From contig NZ_AUMO01000032.1 in assembly GCF_000430725.1 (NCBI RefSeq), forward strand, positions 150,030 to 214,029: 64,000 nucleotides of DNA, in the 5' to 3' direction. The position numbers and the translations under genes are program-made. Positions 20,907 through 29,998 of this stretch are shown here, piece after piece (within the stretch, counting starts at the first letter, position 1; each line of letters begins with the position of its first letter). The DNA comes from Azohydromonas australica DSM 1124 (GTDB taxonomy: Bacteria > Pseudomonadota > Gammaproteobacteria > Burkholderiales > Burkholderiaceae_C). Below the pieces are notes generated by a model that saw nothing but the letters and a program-made list of their open reading frames with translations, searched no databases and was not told the origin of the DNA.

Positions 20907-22493
20907 TTGAAGCACTCCCTTGCCGCCTCCGCCCTCGCCGCCGGCCTGGCGCTGGCCGCGCTGCCGGCCGCCGCGCCGCGGGCGCAACCCTCCTCCTCGT
21001 CCCTGCCCGCGCTGGGCGATTCGGTCTCGGGCGAGTTCAGCGTCGATACCGAGCGCCGCCTGGGTGACCAGATCATGCGCGAGGTCCGCCGCGACCCGGC
21101 CTACCTCGACGACGCGCTGCTGCTCGACTACGTGCAGTCGCTGTGGCAGCCGCTGGTGGGCACGGCGCGCCGGCGCGGCGAGATCGGCGCCGACACGGCC
21201 AATGCCTTCAGCTGGGAGGTGTTCCTGGTGCTGGACCGCAGCGTCAACGCCTTCGCGCTGCCCGGCGGGCACGTGGGCGTGCACCTGGGGCTCATCGCCA
21301 TGACGGCCAGCCGCGACGAGCTCGCAGCGGTGCTGGCGCACGAGCTCTCGCACGTCACGCAGCGCCACATCGCGCGCAGCATCAGCAGCTCCTCGCGCCA
21401 GTCGATGGTGGGCATGGCCGCCATGATCCTGGGCGTGCTGGCCGCCAGCCGCACCGGCAATGCGGCCATGGCGCAGGCGGCCGTGGTGGGGGGGCAGGCC
21501 GCCATGGTGCAGGGACAGCTTAACTACTCGCGCGACATGGAGCGCGAGGCCGACCGCGTCGGCTACGGCGTGCACAGCGACTCTGGCTACGCCAGCGCCG
21601 GCGTGGCGGGCATGTTCGAGAAGCTGGAGCACGCCAACCGGCTCAACGACAGCAACAACTACCCCTACCTGCGCTCGCACCCGCTGACCACCGAGCGCAT
21701 CGGCGAGGCCCGCGCCCGCGTGCAGGCCGATCCGCATGCCGCCAAGAACGTCCCGCCCGACGGCGCCATCGAGCACGCGCTGGCGCAGGCACGTGCGCGC
21801 GTGCTGATGGACACCACCGTGCAGGCGCTGCGCCGCAACCAGGCCCAGCAGGCCGGCCCGAACGCGGGCGCGGCCGAGAAGCTGGGCGCGCTGTACGCGC
21901 AGGCGCTGGCCTCCACGCTGCTGCGCGAGTTCGAGCCCGCCGACGCCGCGCTGGCCGCAGCCGACACGCTGCTGCAGCGCGAGGCGCCGCCGGCCGCGCG
22001 TGGCGGCGACGCGGCCCAGTGGCTGCAGCTGTTGCGCGTGCAGTCGCTGCTGGCACGCGGCGACGCGCGCGCGGCGCAGCAGCGCATGCAGGCGCTGCCC
22101 GACAGCGGCAGCTCGCGCCCGTTGCTGCTGTGGCATGCGCAAGCCGCGCTGGCCGCGGCGCGGGCCGGTGCGGGCACCGAATCGCTGCGGCGCAGCACCG
22201 AGGCGCTGCAGACCTGGGTGGCCGAGCGGCGCGAGGACGCCGGGGCCTGGCAGCTGCTGGCGCAGTGCGCCGACCAGCTCGGCCTGAAGCTGCGCTCGGT
22301 GCGCGCGGAGGCCGAATCGCGCGCGGCGCTGGGCGACATCCCCGGCGCGGTGGACCGGCTGCGCGCCGGCCAGCAGCTCGCGCGCAGCGGCGCCGCGTCG
22401 GACTTCATCGAGGCCTCCATCATCGACGCGCGGCTGCGCGAGATGGAGGCGCGCCGGCGCGAGCTGGCCGATGAGATGCGCAACCAGCGCTGA
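20907..22493 (+). CDS. BepA-like M48 periplasmic metalloprotease with TPR region
   Basis: A 528-residue exported zinc protease. The signal peptide (HSLAASALAAGLALAALPAAAPRA) is followed by the M48 domain with VLAHELSHVTQRH (HExxH at residues 145-149) and the third-ligand Glu in MEREADRVGY. The C-terminal ~250 residues are alpha-helical repeats (TPR). This matches BepA/YfgC, which edits and degrades stalled outer-membrane proteins such as LptD. The only start in frame before the signal peptide is TTG (20907), with no obvious ribosome-binding site, so translation may be weak. It is divergent from moaC. Confidence 0.92.
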   Translation: MKHSLAASALAAGLALAALPAAAPRAQPSSSSLPALGDSVSGEFSVDTERRLGDQIMREVRRDPAYLDDALLLDYVQSLWQPLVGTARRRGEIGADTANAFSWEVFLVLDRSVNAFALPGGHVGVHLGLIAMTASRDELAAVLAHELSHVTQRHIARSISSSSRQSMVGMAAMILGVLAASRTGNAAMAQAAVVGGQAAMVQGQLNYSRDMEREADRVGYGVHSDSGYASAGVAGMFEKLEHANRLNDSNNYPYLRSHPLTTERIGEARARVQADPHAAKNVPPDGAIEHALAQARARVLMDTTVQALRRNQAQQAGPNAGAAEKLGALYAQALASTLLREFEPADAALAAADTLLQREAPPAARGGDAAQWLQLLRVQSLLARGDARAAQQRMQALPDSGSSRPLLLWHAQAALAAARAGAGTESLRRSTEALQTWVAERREDAGAWQLLAQCADQLGLKLRSVRAEAESRAALGDIPGAVDRLRAGQQLARSGAASDFIEASIIDARLREMEARRRELADEMRNQR

Positions 22494-22517
22494 GCGCCGC
22501 AGCGCGGCGGCGCCTCT

Positions 22518-22868
22518 TCAGGCGCCGAACATCGACTCCATCGCCGAGTCGATGACCATGCCGCAGGCGCTGTAGATCAGCGAGCCGATCAGCGCCGCGA
22601 CGAAGCCGTTGACGTTGAAACCGTCCAGCACCGAGGCCGCGAACCAGAACATCACGGCGTTGATGACGAACAGGAACAGTCCCAGCGTCAGCAGCGTCAC
22701 CGGCAGCGTCAGCAGCACCAGCAGCGGCCTCACCACCGTGTTGAGCAGCCCCAGCACCAGCGCCGCGACCATCGCGGTGCCGAAGCTCGCCACCGACACG
22801 CCCGGGTAGAGATAGGCCACCAGCAACAGCGCGGCGGCCAGCAACAGCCAACGAACGAGCAGTTTCAT
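22518..22868 (-). CDS. Small four-helix membrane protein, phage-holin-4_2 (YvlD-like) family
   Basis: A 116-residue protein made almost entirely of four hydrophobic helices (MKLLVRWLLLAAALLLVAYL ..., LVLGLLNTVVRPLLVLLTLPVTLLTLGLFLFVINAVMFW). The LLNTVVRPLL-LTLPVTLLTLG pattern is the signature of Pfam Phage_holin_4_2; despite the name, chromosomal members are not shown to be holins. Start 22868 begins the first helix; an ATG six codons upstream (22886) is possible. Convergent with the protease gene. Confidence 0.83.
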   Translation of the reverse strand: MKLLVRWLLLAAALLLVAYLYPGVSVASFGTAMVAALVLGLLNTVVRPLLVLLTLPVTLLTLGLFLFVINAVMFWFAASVLDGFNVNGFVAALIGSLIYSACGMVIDSAMESMFGA

Positions 22869-22958
22869 GCGGCCAAGCATAGCCATGGCCGAGGCCCGGC
22901 CGTGCGTCCGCGAGTCGCCCGCATGCCACAGGCTGCTTAAGAAAACTTAAGATTTCGT

Positions 22959-22986
22959 TTGATTGAGAATAATTCTTGTTTAGAAT
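22959..22986 (+). promoter_or_regulatory. Fur-box promoter of the tonB-exbBD operon
   Basis: TTGATT (22959-22964) and TAGAAT (22981-22986) form a sigma-70 promoter with 16-bp spacing. Between them TGAGAAT-A-ATTCTTG (22964-22978) is a 7-1-7 inverted repeat close to the Fur consensus TGATAAT-N-ATTATCA. Iron-bound Fur here would block polymerase. The transcript would start ~40 nt before the tonB ATG. Confidence 0.8.
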
Positions 22987-23036
22987 GTCCTCACACAGTT
23001 TGTGACCTTGGTCTGAAGAGATCGCGGAGCCCAGTG

Positions 23037-23732
23037 ATGAATTTGCCGCCCCTGCCTGCTGGCCACCCCGAGCCGATGACGCCCAACGCTCGCCGCGCGC
23101 TGGGTGCGGGGATGCTGGCGGCGCACGTGGCGCTGGGCTGGGGCCTGCTGCAGCTGGAGCCGGTGCGCGAGGCCGTCGCCGAGGTGATTCCGCTGACGGT
23201 CAACTTCATCGCCCCGCCGGCGCCGGCGCCCGCGCCGCCGCCCCCGGCGCCGGTGAAGCGCGAGCCGCCCAAGCTCAAGCCGACGCCGGCGCCCAAGCCC
23301 GTGATCACCAGCGCCCCGACGCCCGCGCCGCAGCCGCCGGCCTTCACGGCCCCGCCCGCGCCGCCGGAGCCCGCACCGCCTGCGCCCGTGGCCGCGCCGC
23401 CCGCACCTCCGGCACCGCCGGCCCCGCCCGCGGCGCCGCCGCAGCCCAAGACCATCTCCATCAGCGCCGTCGAGTACCTCACGCCGCCGGTGCTGAACTA
23501 CCCGCCGGCGGCGCGCCGCGCGGGCGAGTCCGGCAGGGTGACCGTGCGCGTGCTGGTGGACGCCCGCGGGCTGCCGCAGCAGACGCAGGTCACGCGCTCG
23601 TCGGGCTTCGCGCGCCTGGACGAGTCGGCGCTGGCCACGGTGCGCGCCACGCGCTTCAAGCCCTACATGGAAAACGGTCAGCCCCACGCCTTCTGGGTGC
23701 TGATGCCCCTGATCTTCGAACTTGAGGAGTGA
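23037..23732 (+). CDS. tonB: TonB energy transducer
   Basis: A 231-residue inner-membrane-anchored periplasmic protein. One N-terminal transmembrane helix (~residues 15-38) is followed by a long Pro/Ala/Lys linker (PAPAPPPPAPVKREPPKLKP onwards, ~60-140) and a TonB_C domain with YPPAARRAGESGRVTVRVLVD and RATRFKPYMENGQPH. It carries proton-motive energy from ExbB/ExbD to the outer-membrane receptor. The ATG at 23037 gives the expected short cytoplasmic lead. First gene of the Fur-box operon, five bases before exbB. Confidence 0.95.
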   Translation: MNLPPLPAGHPEPMTPNARRALGAGMLAAHVALGWGLLQLEPVREAVAEVIPLTVNFIAPPAPAPAPPPPAPVKREPPKLKPTPAPKPVITSAPTPAPQPPAFTAPPAPPEPAPPAPVAAPPAPPAPPAPPAAPPQPKTISISAVEYLTPPVLNYPPAARRAGESGRVTVRVLVDARGLPQQTQVTRSSGFARLDESALATVRATRFKPYMENGQPHAFWVLMPLIFELEE

Positions 23733-23737
23733 GCCCC

Positions 23738-24493
23738 ATGAACGATCCCCAAACCGCCGTGGGCTTTGCCCATTTCCTGGGCCAAAGCGATGCCGTGGGC
23801 AAGGGCCTGCTGCTCATCCTCGTGGGCATGTCGGTGCTGTCCTGGGCGCTGATCGCCATCAAAGGCATCGCGCACGTCCTGCGCAAGAAGCGCAGCGAGC
23901 ATTTCCTCAAGTTCTTCTGGGACGCGCGCTCGCTGGAGGAAGTGGGCAACGAGATCACCACCCACGGCTCGCACGACCCGTTTTCGCACCTGACTGCACA
24001 TGCGATGCATGCGCAATCGCATCACGCCAAGTACGGCGCGGCCAAGCTCAGCGAGGCCGGCTCGGCGCAGGACTTCGTCACCCGCACCATCAAGAAGGTG
24101 CTCGACGAGGAGACCACCCGGCTGGAGAACGGCCTGACCGCGCTGGCCACCGTCGGCGCCACCGCGCCCTTCGTGGGCCTGTTCGGCACGGTGTGGGGCG
24201 TCTACCACGCGCTGCTGGCCATCGGCATGAGCGGCGCGGGCACGCTGGACAAGGTCGCCGGCCCGGTGGGCGAGGCGCTGATCATGACCGGCATCGGCCT
24301 GGCCGTGGCGATCCCCGCGGTAGTGGCCTACAACGCCTTCACGCGCAGCAACCGGGTGCTCAACGCCCGGCTCGACGCCTTCGCCTTCGAGCTGCTGACC
24401 TTCCTGTCCATGGGCCAGACCATGAAGCCCGCGGCGACCGAGCCGGCTGTCGAGCCGGGCAGCAACGTGCGCGGCCTGCGCACGGCCGGTTGA
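23738..24493 (+). CDS. exbB: ExbB, TonB-system proton channel
   Basis: A 251-residue MotA/TolQ/ExbB protein: N-terminal helix (LLLILVGMSVLSWALIAIKG) and the C-terminal helix pair GATAPFVGLFGTVWGVYHAL and GEALIMTGIGLAVAIPAVVAYN. The ATG at 23738 is preceded by GAGGAGTGAG overlapping the tonB end. It energises TonB with ExbD. Confidence 0.95.
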   Translation: MNDPQTAVGFAHFLGQSDAVGKGLLLILVGMSVLSWALIAIKGIAHVLRKKRSEHFLKFFWDARSLEEVGNEITTHGSHDPFSHLTAHAMHAQSHHAKYGAAKLSEAGSAQDFVTRTIKKVLDEETTRLENGLTALATVGATAPFVGLFGTVWGVYHALLAIGMSGAGTLDKVAGPVGEALIMTGIGLAVAIPAVVAYNAFTRSNRVLNARLDAFAFELLTFLSMGQTMKPAATEPAVEPGSNVRGLRTAG

Positions 24494-24527
24494 GGCCTCA
24501 TCCCCGCGACCTCAAGGAGTTCCTGCC

Positions 24528-24947
24528 ATGGCCTTCGCCAGCTTCGACCGCAAGTCCTCATCCGCGCCGGTGTCCGACATCAACATGGTCCCGCTCATCG
24601 ACGTGATGCTGGTGCTGCTGGTGATCTTCATCGTCACCGCGCCGCTGCTCACCCACGCCGTGAAGCTGGACCTGCCCAAGGCCAGCAGCGCGGTCAACCA
24701 GGCGCCGCCGCAGAAGGTCGAGTTCGCCATCGACGCCACCGGCCAGCTGTTCTGGAACGGCGAGCCCGTGAGCCGCGAGGAGTCCGCAGCGCGCTTTGTC
24801 GTCGAGGGCGCCAAGGACCCGCAGCCCGAGGTGCACCTGCGCGCCGACCAGGCCGTGGCCTACCGCTTCGTGGCCGAGACCCTGGCCGATGCCTCCAAGG
24901 CCGGGCTCTCCAAGGTGGGCTTCGTCAGCACGCCCGAGACGCCCTGA
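24528..24947 (+). CDS. exbD: ExbD, TonB-system protein
   Basis: A 139-residue inner-membrane protein with the motif [19 protein letters not shown] carrying the proton-path Asp25, then a periplasmic domain. Paralogue of the protein at 9773-10213. AAGGAG sits at the right distance before the ATG. Third gene of the tonB operon. Confidence 0.95.
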   Translation: MAFASFDRKSSSAPVSDINMVPLIDVMLVLLVIFIVTAPLLTHAVKLDLPKASSAVNQAPPQKVEFAIDATGQLFWNGEPVSREESAARFVVEGAKDPQPEVHLRADQAVAYRFVAETLADASKAGLSKVGFVSTPETP

Positions 24948-25049
24948 TCTCCCGGGCGCGCCGCGCCGTCGCCGCGCGCCCTCCCCCGTTTCCTGCCGAT
25001 TTTTCAGGCGCCGCGTGCGCCTTGGCCGAACTCAACCTGGAGTATTCGC

Positions 25050-27326
25050 ATGACCCACAAGAACGACCGCCGCGCCCTGCTCCCGCTGGGCGCCCTGGCC
25101 GCCGGCTTCAGCATCGCCGGCGCCGCGATGGCCCAGCAGGCCGAGGCCCCGGCCAAGGAAACCGAGGCCGTGATGCCCGCGGTGCGCGCCAAGGCCGCCG
25201 GCGAGCCCAAGGGCAACGACAGCCTGCGTACCACCACGACCACCATCGGCAAGGGCAAGCAGGCGCTGCGCGACATCCCGCAGTCGGTGACGGTGGCCAC
25301 CGAGAAGCTGATCGAGGACCGCAACCTCGACACGCTCAAGGAAACGCTCAAGAACACTGCTGGCGTGACTTTCATGGCCGCCGAGGGCGGCGAGGAGGAC
25401 ATCCGGCTGCGCGGCTTCTCGCTGGCCCAGGCCGGCGACATCTACGTGGACGGCCTGCGCGAGCCCGCCTTCTACGAGCGCGACACCTTCAACTACGACC
25501 GCCTGGAGCTGCTGCGCGGCTCGGCCTCGATGCTCTTCGGCCGCGGCTCCACCGGTGGCGCCGTCAACCAGGTCAGCAAGCTGCCGCAGCTCAGCGATGA
25601 GCATGAGGTGCGCGTGACGGCCGGCAACCACAGCTACCGCCGCTTCACCGGCGACTTCAACATCCAGACGGGTGAAGAGTCGGCGGTGCGCCTGAACACG
25701 ATGTACACCAAGGCCGACAACAACGGCGCGGGCAGCAGCATCGAGAAGGGCGGCTTTGCCGGTTCCTTCCGCACCGGCATCGGCACCAACGACGAGTTCA
25801 CCCTGTCCGGGTTCTACCTGAACAACAACAACGGCATGAACTACGGCATGCCCTGGATCAAGCCCACGGCTGCCAGCCCCAGCTCGACCAACACGCTGCT
25901 GCCGGGGCTGGACCCCTCCACCTACTACGGCATGGCCAGCGACTACAACGACGGTTCGGCCCGCCTTGCCACGCTCAGCCACCTGCACCGCTTCGACAAC
26001 ACCACTGAGTTGCGCACGACGCTGCGCAAAGGCAAGTTCGCGCGGGACCAGCATGCCTCCACCATCCGCTTCGCCGGCACGCCGCTCAACTCGGCCGCGG
26101 TGGACCTGAGCAACTTCGGACCCAGCACGGTGCTCACCCGCGGGACCCCTCTGAAGATTCAGAACCTGGATACGCTGCAGCTGCAAAGCGACCTCAGCAC
26201 CAAGTTCGACGCCCTGGGCATGCGCCACAGCGTGCTCGCCGGCGTGGACTTCGCGCGTGAGGAAAAGCAGGTCTACACGGCGCGCAGCGCCGTGCAGGGC
26301 GGCGTGGTGCCCGTCAAGCCCAACACCACGGTGGGCACGCCCAACGACGGCGCGTGGGTGGACGAAAGCCTGCGCACGCTGCGCGACGCGAACCAGTTCG
26401 TGGCCAAGTCCTGGGGCGTGTACGCGCAGGACATGGTGCAGGTGGCCCCGAAGTGGAAGGTGCTGGGCGGCGTGCGCTACGACCACATGAAGGGCTCGTT
26501 CAACCAGTTCGCGATCCCGGCCAACGCGCCCGGCCCTGTCACGACGACGAGCTACGAGCAGAACATCGGCGAGTGGAGCAAGCGCGTGGGCGTGCTGTTC
26601 CAGCCCAACGAGCTGCAGTCCTACCACTTCTCCTGGGGCACCTCCTTCAACACCTCAGGTGACTCCTACTCTTACAGCGCCTTCAGCGCCAACACGGATC
26701 CGGAGCAGAGCGAGAACCTGGAGCTCGGTGCCAAGCTCGACAGCGCGGACGGCCGCTTCACCACCCGTCTGGCCCTGTTCCGCTCGACCAAGAAGAACGA
26801 GCGCAACACTGACGCCACCGAAGGCCCGCTGGGTGAGGAGGCCTATCTGCTCTCGGCCAAGCGCCATGCCACGGGCCTGGAGATCGACCTCACCGGCCGA
26901 ATCACGCCGAAGTGGGAGGTGTACGGCTCCTACATGTGGATCCCGGAAGCCAAGGTGGATGCCACGGCCTCCAATGCCAGCTTCGGCAACCGCGCCGGTG
27001 ACCGTCCGGGCCTCACGCCCAAGCACAGCGGCACCATCTGGACCACCTACCAGGTGCTCCCCCAGCTGCGCCTGGGCGCGGGCGTGAACTTCCGCAGCAA
27101 GCAGTCGCCGGCGGACATCTCGACGCAGAACGGCGGCTTGCCGTGGAGCGCTCCGGGCTGGGCCACCTTCGACCTGATGGGCGAGTACACCTTCAGCGAC
27201 AAGGTCTCGCTCAAGGTCAACGTCAACAACGTGGCCGACAAGTACTACGCCGATTCGCTCTATCGCGGCCACTACATTCCCGGCTTCGGCCGCCTCGTTC
27301 AGGCGCAGCTGATCAGCCGCTTCTGA
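25050..27326 (+). CDS. TonB-dependent siderophore receptor
   Basis: A 758-residue outer-membrane barrel. The signal peptide ends at ~residue 30 (AAMAQQ), a TonB-box-like VMPAVRAKA follows, then the plug domain (RDIPQSVTVATEKLIEDRN, DIRLRGFSLAQAGDIYVDGLRE, RLELLRGSASMLFGRGSTGGAVNQVSK). The barrel ends with the C-terminal Phe required for insertion. The plug and overall size resemble catecholate receptors of the Fiu/CirA/FepA branch, so a catecholate or xenosiderophore is a reasonable substrate guess. No siderophore synthesis genes are in the window. Confidence 0.93.
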   Translation: MTHKNDRRALLPLGALAAGFSIAGAAMAQQAEAPAKETEAVMPAVRAKAAGEPKGNDSLRTTTTTIGKGKQALRDIPQSVTVATEKLIEDRNLDTLKETLKNTAGVTFMAAEGGEEDIRLRGFSLAQAGDIYVDGLREPAFYERDTFNYDRLELLRGSASMLFGRGSTGGAVNQVSKLPQLSDEHEVRVTAGNHSYRRFTGDFNIQTGEESAVRLNTMYTKADNNGAGSSIEKGGFAGSFRTGIGTNDEFTLSGFYLNNNNGMNYGMPWIKPTAASPSSTNTLLPGLDPSTYYGMASDYNDGSARLATLSHLHRFDNTTELRTTLRKGKFARDQHASTIRFAGTPLNSAAVDLSNFGPSTVLTRGTPLKIQNLDTLQLQSDLSTKFDALGMRHSVLAGVDFAREEKQVYTARSAVQGGVVPVKPNTTVGTPNDGAWVDESLRTLRDANQFVAKSWGVYAQDMVQVAPKWKVLGGVRYDHMKGSFNQFAIPANAPGPVTTTSYEQNIGEWSKRVGVLFQPNELQSYHFSWGTSFNTSGDSYSYSAFSANTDPEQSENLELGAKLDSADGRFTTRLALFRSTKKNERNTDATEGPLGEEAYLLSAKRHATGLEIDLTGRITPKWEVYGSYMWIPEAKVDATASNASFGNRAGDRPGLTPKHSGTIWTTYQVLPQLRLGAGVNFRSKQSPADISTQNGGLPWSAPGWATFDLMGEYTFSDKVSLKVNVNNVADKYYADSLYRGHYIPGFGRLVQAQLISRF

Positions 27327-27412
27327 TCCCCCCGCTCCTCTGACCGCGGCGGCCGCTCCTGCTCCAGGACGGCCGCCGTTCCCGCTTCCACTCCTTCATG
27401 ACGGGTGCGCCC

Positions 27413-28096
27413 ATGCTGCTCCACGTTCCCGAAGTCCTCACCCCCGACGAGCTGCGGCAGTGCCGCGAGATCCTGCGCGACGCGCCCTGGATCGACGGCC
27501 TCGCCACCGCCGGCGCGCAGTCGGCCGCGGTCAAGAACAACGAGCAGCTGCCCACGCGTTGTGAGCAGGCGCAGGCGCTGCAGGGCATCGTGCTGCGGGC
27601 GCTGGAGCGCCATCCCCTCTTCTTCTCGGCGGCGCTGCCCAAGCGCATCCTGCCGCCCATGTTCAACCGCTACGGCGGCACCGCCAACACTTACGGGCCG
27701 CACGTGGACATGGCGGTGCGCCACACCGCCGAGCGCAACGTGCGCGTGCGCACCGACATCTCCTGCACCCTGTTCTTCGCCGAGCCCGAGGAGTACGACG
27801 GCGGCGAGCTGGTCATCGATGACACCTACGGCAGCCAGCGCGTGAAGCTGCCGGCCGGCGACATGGTGCTCTACCCCGGCACCAGCGTGCATGGCGTGGC
27901 GCCGGTGACGCGCGGCTACAGGCTGGCCAGCTTCTTCTGGGTCGAGAGCATGGTGCGCAGCGACGAGCAGCGCCGGCTGCTGTTCGACCTGGACATGAAC
28001 CTCATGCGGCTGCGCGAGCGCGAGGGCGAGACGCCCGAGGCCGTGGGGCTTACCGGCACCTATCACAACCTGCTGCGCATGTGGGCCGACACCTGA
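27413..28096 (+). CDS. piuC: Fe(II)/2-oxoglutarate dioxygenase, PiuC/PKHD type
   Basis: A 227-residue cytoplasmic oxygenase. The iron ligands are in [10 protein letters not shown] (His, Asp) and [14 protein letters not shown] (His) with the oxoglutarate Arg in the last segment. The [13 protein letters not shown] start at 27413 matches PiuC; an ATG at 27398 adds five residues. PiuC genes regularly follow TonB-dependent siderophore receptors and are iron-repressed; the substrate is unknown. It belongs to the tonB-exbBD-receptor block. Confidence 0.92.
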   Translation: MLLHVPEVLTPDELRQCREILRDAPWIDGLATAGAQSAAVKNNEQLPTRCEQAQALQGIVLRALERHPLFFSAALPKRILPPMFNRYGGTANTYGPHVDMAVRHTAERNVRVRTDISCTLFFAEPEEYDGGELVIDDTYGSQRVKLPAGDMVLYPGTSVHGVAPVTRGYRLASFFWVESMVRSDEQRRLLFDLDMNLMRLREREGETPEAVGLTGTYHNLLRMWADT

Positions 28097-28106
28097 AGGC
28101 CGCGCC

Positions 28107-29222
28107 ATGAGCAGCAACGCCCCTGACGCCGCGGCGCGGCCGCGCATCCCGGCCGGCATCGCCAGTGCCGCCGACTACGAGCCGCATGCGCGCGAGCGCA
28201 TGGACCCCGCCGCCTGGGCCTACCTGTGCGGCGGCGCGGGCGACGAGATCACGCTGCGCGCCAACCGCGAGGCCTGGGACGCGCTGCGGCTGCTGCCGCG
28301 CGTGCTGCGTCCGCTGGCCGGTGGCTGCGCCGGCATCGATCTGCTGGGCCGGCGCCTGGCCAGCCCGCTGCTGGTGGCGCCCATGGCCTTCCAGCGCCTG
28401 GCCCATGCCGACGGCGAGGCCGCCACCGCGCTGGCCGCCGCGGCGCAGGGCGTGGGCATGGTGCTCAGCGCCCAGGCCAGCCAGCGGCTGGAGGACGTCG
28501 CCGCGCTGGTGCGCGACGAGGCCGACCGCGGGCCGCTGTGGTTCCAGCTCTACCTGCAGCGCGAGCGCGGCCACACGCTGGAGCTGGTGCAGCGCGCCGA
28601 GGCCGCGGGCTTCGAGGCGCTGGTGCTCACGGTCGATGCGCCCACCTCCGGCGCGCGCGACCGGGAGCGCCGCGCCGGCTTCTGCCTGCCGCCGGGCATT
28701 TCGGCGGTCAACCTGCGTCCGCAACCGTCGCCGCCGCAGGCCCAGGACTTCTTCGCCCAGGTGGTCGCGCAGGCACCGACCTGGGATGACGTGGCCTGGC
28801 TGCGCTCGGCCACGAGGCTGCCGCTGCTGCTCAAAGGCGTGCTGCACCCGGCCGACGCGCGCCAGGCGCTGGCGCTGGGCGTGGCCGGGCTGATCGTCTC
28901 CAACCACGGCGGGCGCACGCTGGACACGGCGGTGAGCACCGCGCGCGCGCTGCCGCGCATCGCCGATGCGCTGGGCGGTGCGCTGCCGCTGCTGGTGGAC
29001 GGCGGCATCCGCCGCGGCACCGACGTGCTCAAGGCGCTGGCGCTGGGCGCGCACGCGGTGCTGCTGGGCCGACCGGTGCTGCACGGCCTGGCCACGGCCG
29101 GGGCGCTGGGCGTGGCCCATGTGCTGCGGCTCGTGCGCGACGAATTCGAGATCGCCATGGCGCTGTGCGGCTGTGCCGGCGTGGCCGGCATCGGCCCCGA
29201 ATTGCTCGATCCGCCGGCTTGA
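28107..29222 (+). CDS. FMN-dependent alpha-hydroxy-acid oxidase/dehydrogenase
   Basis: A 371-residue flavoenzyme of the L-lactate dehydrogenase/glycolate oxidase family. FMN- and substrate-binding residues are in PMAFQRLAHADGE, QLYLQRERG, LVLTVDAPTSGARDRERR, LLLKGVLHPADA and the catalytic-His loop IVSNHGGRTLD, followed by LVDGGIRRGTDVLKALALGAHAVLLGRP. It starts 10 bases after piuC, so it is in the same transcription unit, an unexpected partner for iron uptake; such oxidases use L-lactate, mandelate or similar acids. Confidence 0.92.
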   Translation: MSSNAPDAAARPRIPAGIASAADYEPHARERMDPAAWAYLCGGAGDEITLRANREAWDALRLLPRVLRPLAGGCAGIDLLGRRLASPLLVAPMAFQRLAHADGEAATALAAAAQGVGMVLSAQASQRLEDVAALVRDEADRGPLWFQLYLQRERGHTLELVQRAEAAGFEALVLTVDAPTSGARDRERRAGFCLPPGISAVNLRPQPSPPQAQDFFAQVVAQAPTWDDVAWLRSATRLPLLLKGVLHPADARQALALGVAGLIVSNHGGRTLDTAVSTARALPRIADALGGALPLLVDGGIRRGTDVLKALALGAHAVLLGRPVLHGLATAGALGVAHVLRLVRDEFEIAMALCGCAGVAGIGPELLDPPA

Positions 29223-29485
29223 GCTGGCGCATTCCTGAGCCTTGGACGGCCCGGCTTGGACCGTGCGTCGGCCTGTTTTGATGCCGTGGTGCCACAAATG
29301 CCCGCTTTATGATGGCGCGACAGCTTCCGGAAACGGTTTCCCAGAGGGAAAACAGTGGCTGCGGCTTCTCACTCCCCTAGGGGCGCAGTACCATTTGCCC
29401 TGCAGGGTGCCGCAGAGAAAAGAGGGTTCATGCAGCCTTCGCCCCACCCGGCGCATCAACTCAGTAATTGATGGAGAGATTCCAA

Positions 29486-29830
29486 ATGGCAACTGCAAAG
29501 AAAGCTGCGTCCAAGACGGTCGCGGCGAAGAAGGCCCCGGCCGCCAAGAAGGCCGAGTCGGCGGCCACCGCCGAGGGCAAGCGCAGCCCCAACGCTGCCT
29601 TCATGAAGGAGATGAAGCCCAGCGCCCAGCTCGCGGCCGTCATCGGCGACAAGCCGATGCCGCGCACCGAGGTCACGAAGAAGGTGTGGGACTACATCAA
29701 GGCCAACAACCTTCAGGACGCTGCCAACAAGCGCATGATCAACGCCGACGCCAAGCTGAAGGACATCTTCAAGAAGCCCCAGGTGTCGATGTTCGAGATG
29801 ACCAAGCTCATCAACGAACACCTCAAGTGA
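29486..29830 (+). CDS. SWIB/MDM2-domain protein with histone H1-like lysine tail
   Basis: A 114-residue basic protein. Residues 1-30 are Ala/Lys-rich (AAKKAPAAKKAE) like histone H1 tails. Residues ~40-114 form a SWIB domain (AFMKEMKPSAQLAAVIG, MPRTEVTKKVWDYIKANN, KRMINADAKLKDIF). The combination suggests DNA or nucleoid binding, and similar proteins are known from beta-proteobacteria and Chlamydia. The ATG at 29486 is preceded by GGAGAG; its transcript ends in a strong terminator, so it is monocistronic. A 13-bp palindrome GGAAACGGTTTCC lies upstream at 29329-29341. Confidence 0.92.
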   Translation: MATAKKAASKTVAAKKAPAAKKAESAATAEGKRSPNAAFMKEMKPSAQLAAVIGDKPMPRTEVTKKVWDYIKANNLQDAANKRMINADAKLKDIFKKPQVSMFEMTKLINEHLK

Positions 29831-29863
29831 TCGTCCGGGCGCGCTCCAGCGCCCACGTCATCG

Positions 29864-29890
29864 AAAAGCCGGCCCCGCGCCGGCTTTTTT
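29864..29890 (+). terminator. Rho-independent terminator of the SWIB gene
   Basis: AAAAGCCGG-CCCCGCG-CCGGCTTTTTT: a 6-bp GC-rich stem extended by A-T pairs, with six T residues, 34 bases after the stop. Confidence 0.88.
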
Positions 29891-29924
29891 CATGCCCGCG
29901 TGGCAGTACCTTGCGGGCTCTTCA

Positions 29925-29939
29925 TGAGAACCATTCGCA
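29925..29939 (+). promoter_or_regulatory. Candidate Fur box before the PepSY/cytochrome pair
   Basis: TGAGAAC-C-ATTCGCA agrees with the 7-1-7 Fur consensus at 12 of 14 positions. It lies ~60 nt before the PepSY ATG. No good -35/-10 pair could be assigned, so the call rests on the box alone. Confidence 0.5.
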
Positions 29940-29998
29940 TTCGTGTGGTAGGCTGAAGTCATTCATAACCGACTCACCCCATTGCACAGAGGGATGCC

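Noticed and set aside
22518..22868. Phage holin as a sign of a prophage
   Set aside because: The family name is misleading; no phage structural, lysis or integrase gene is near and neighbours are housekeeping genes.
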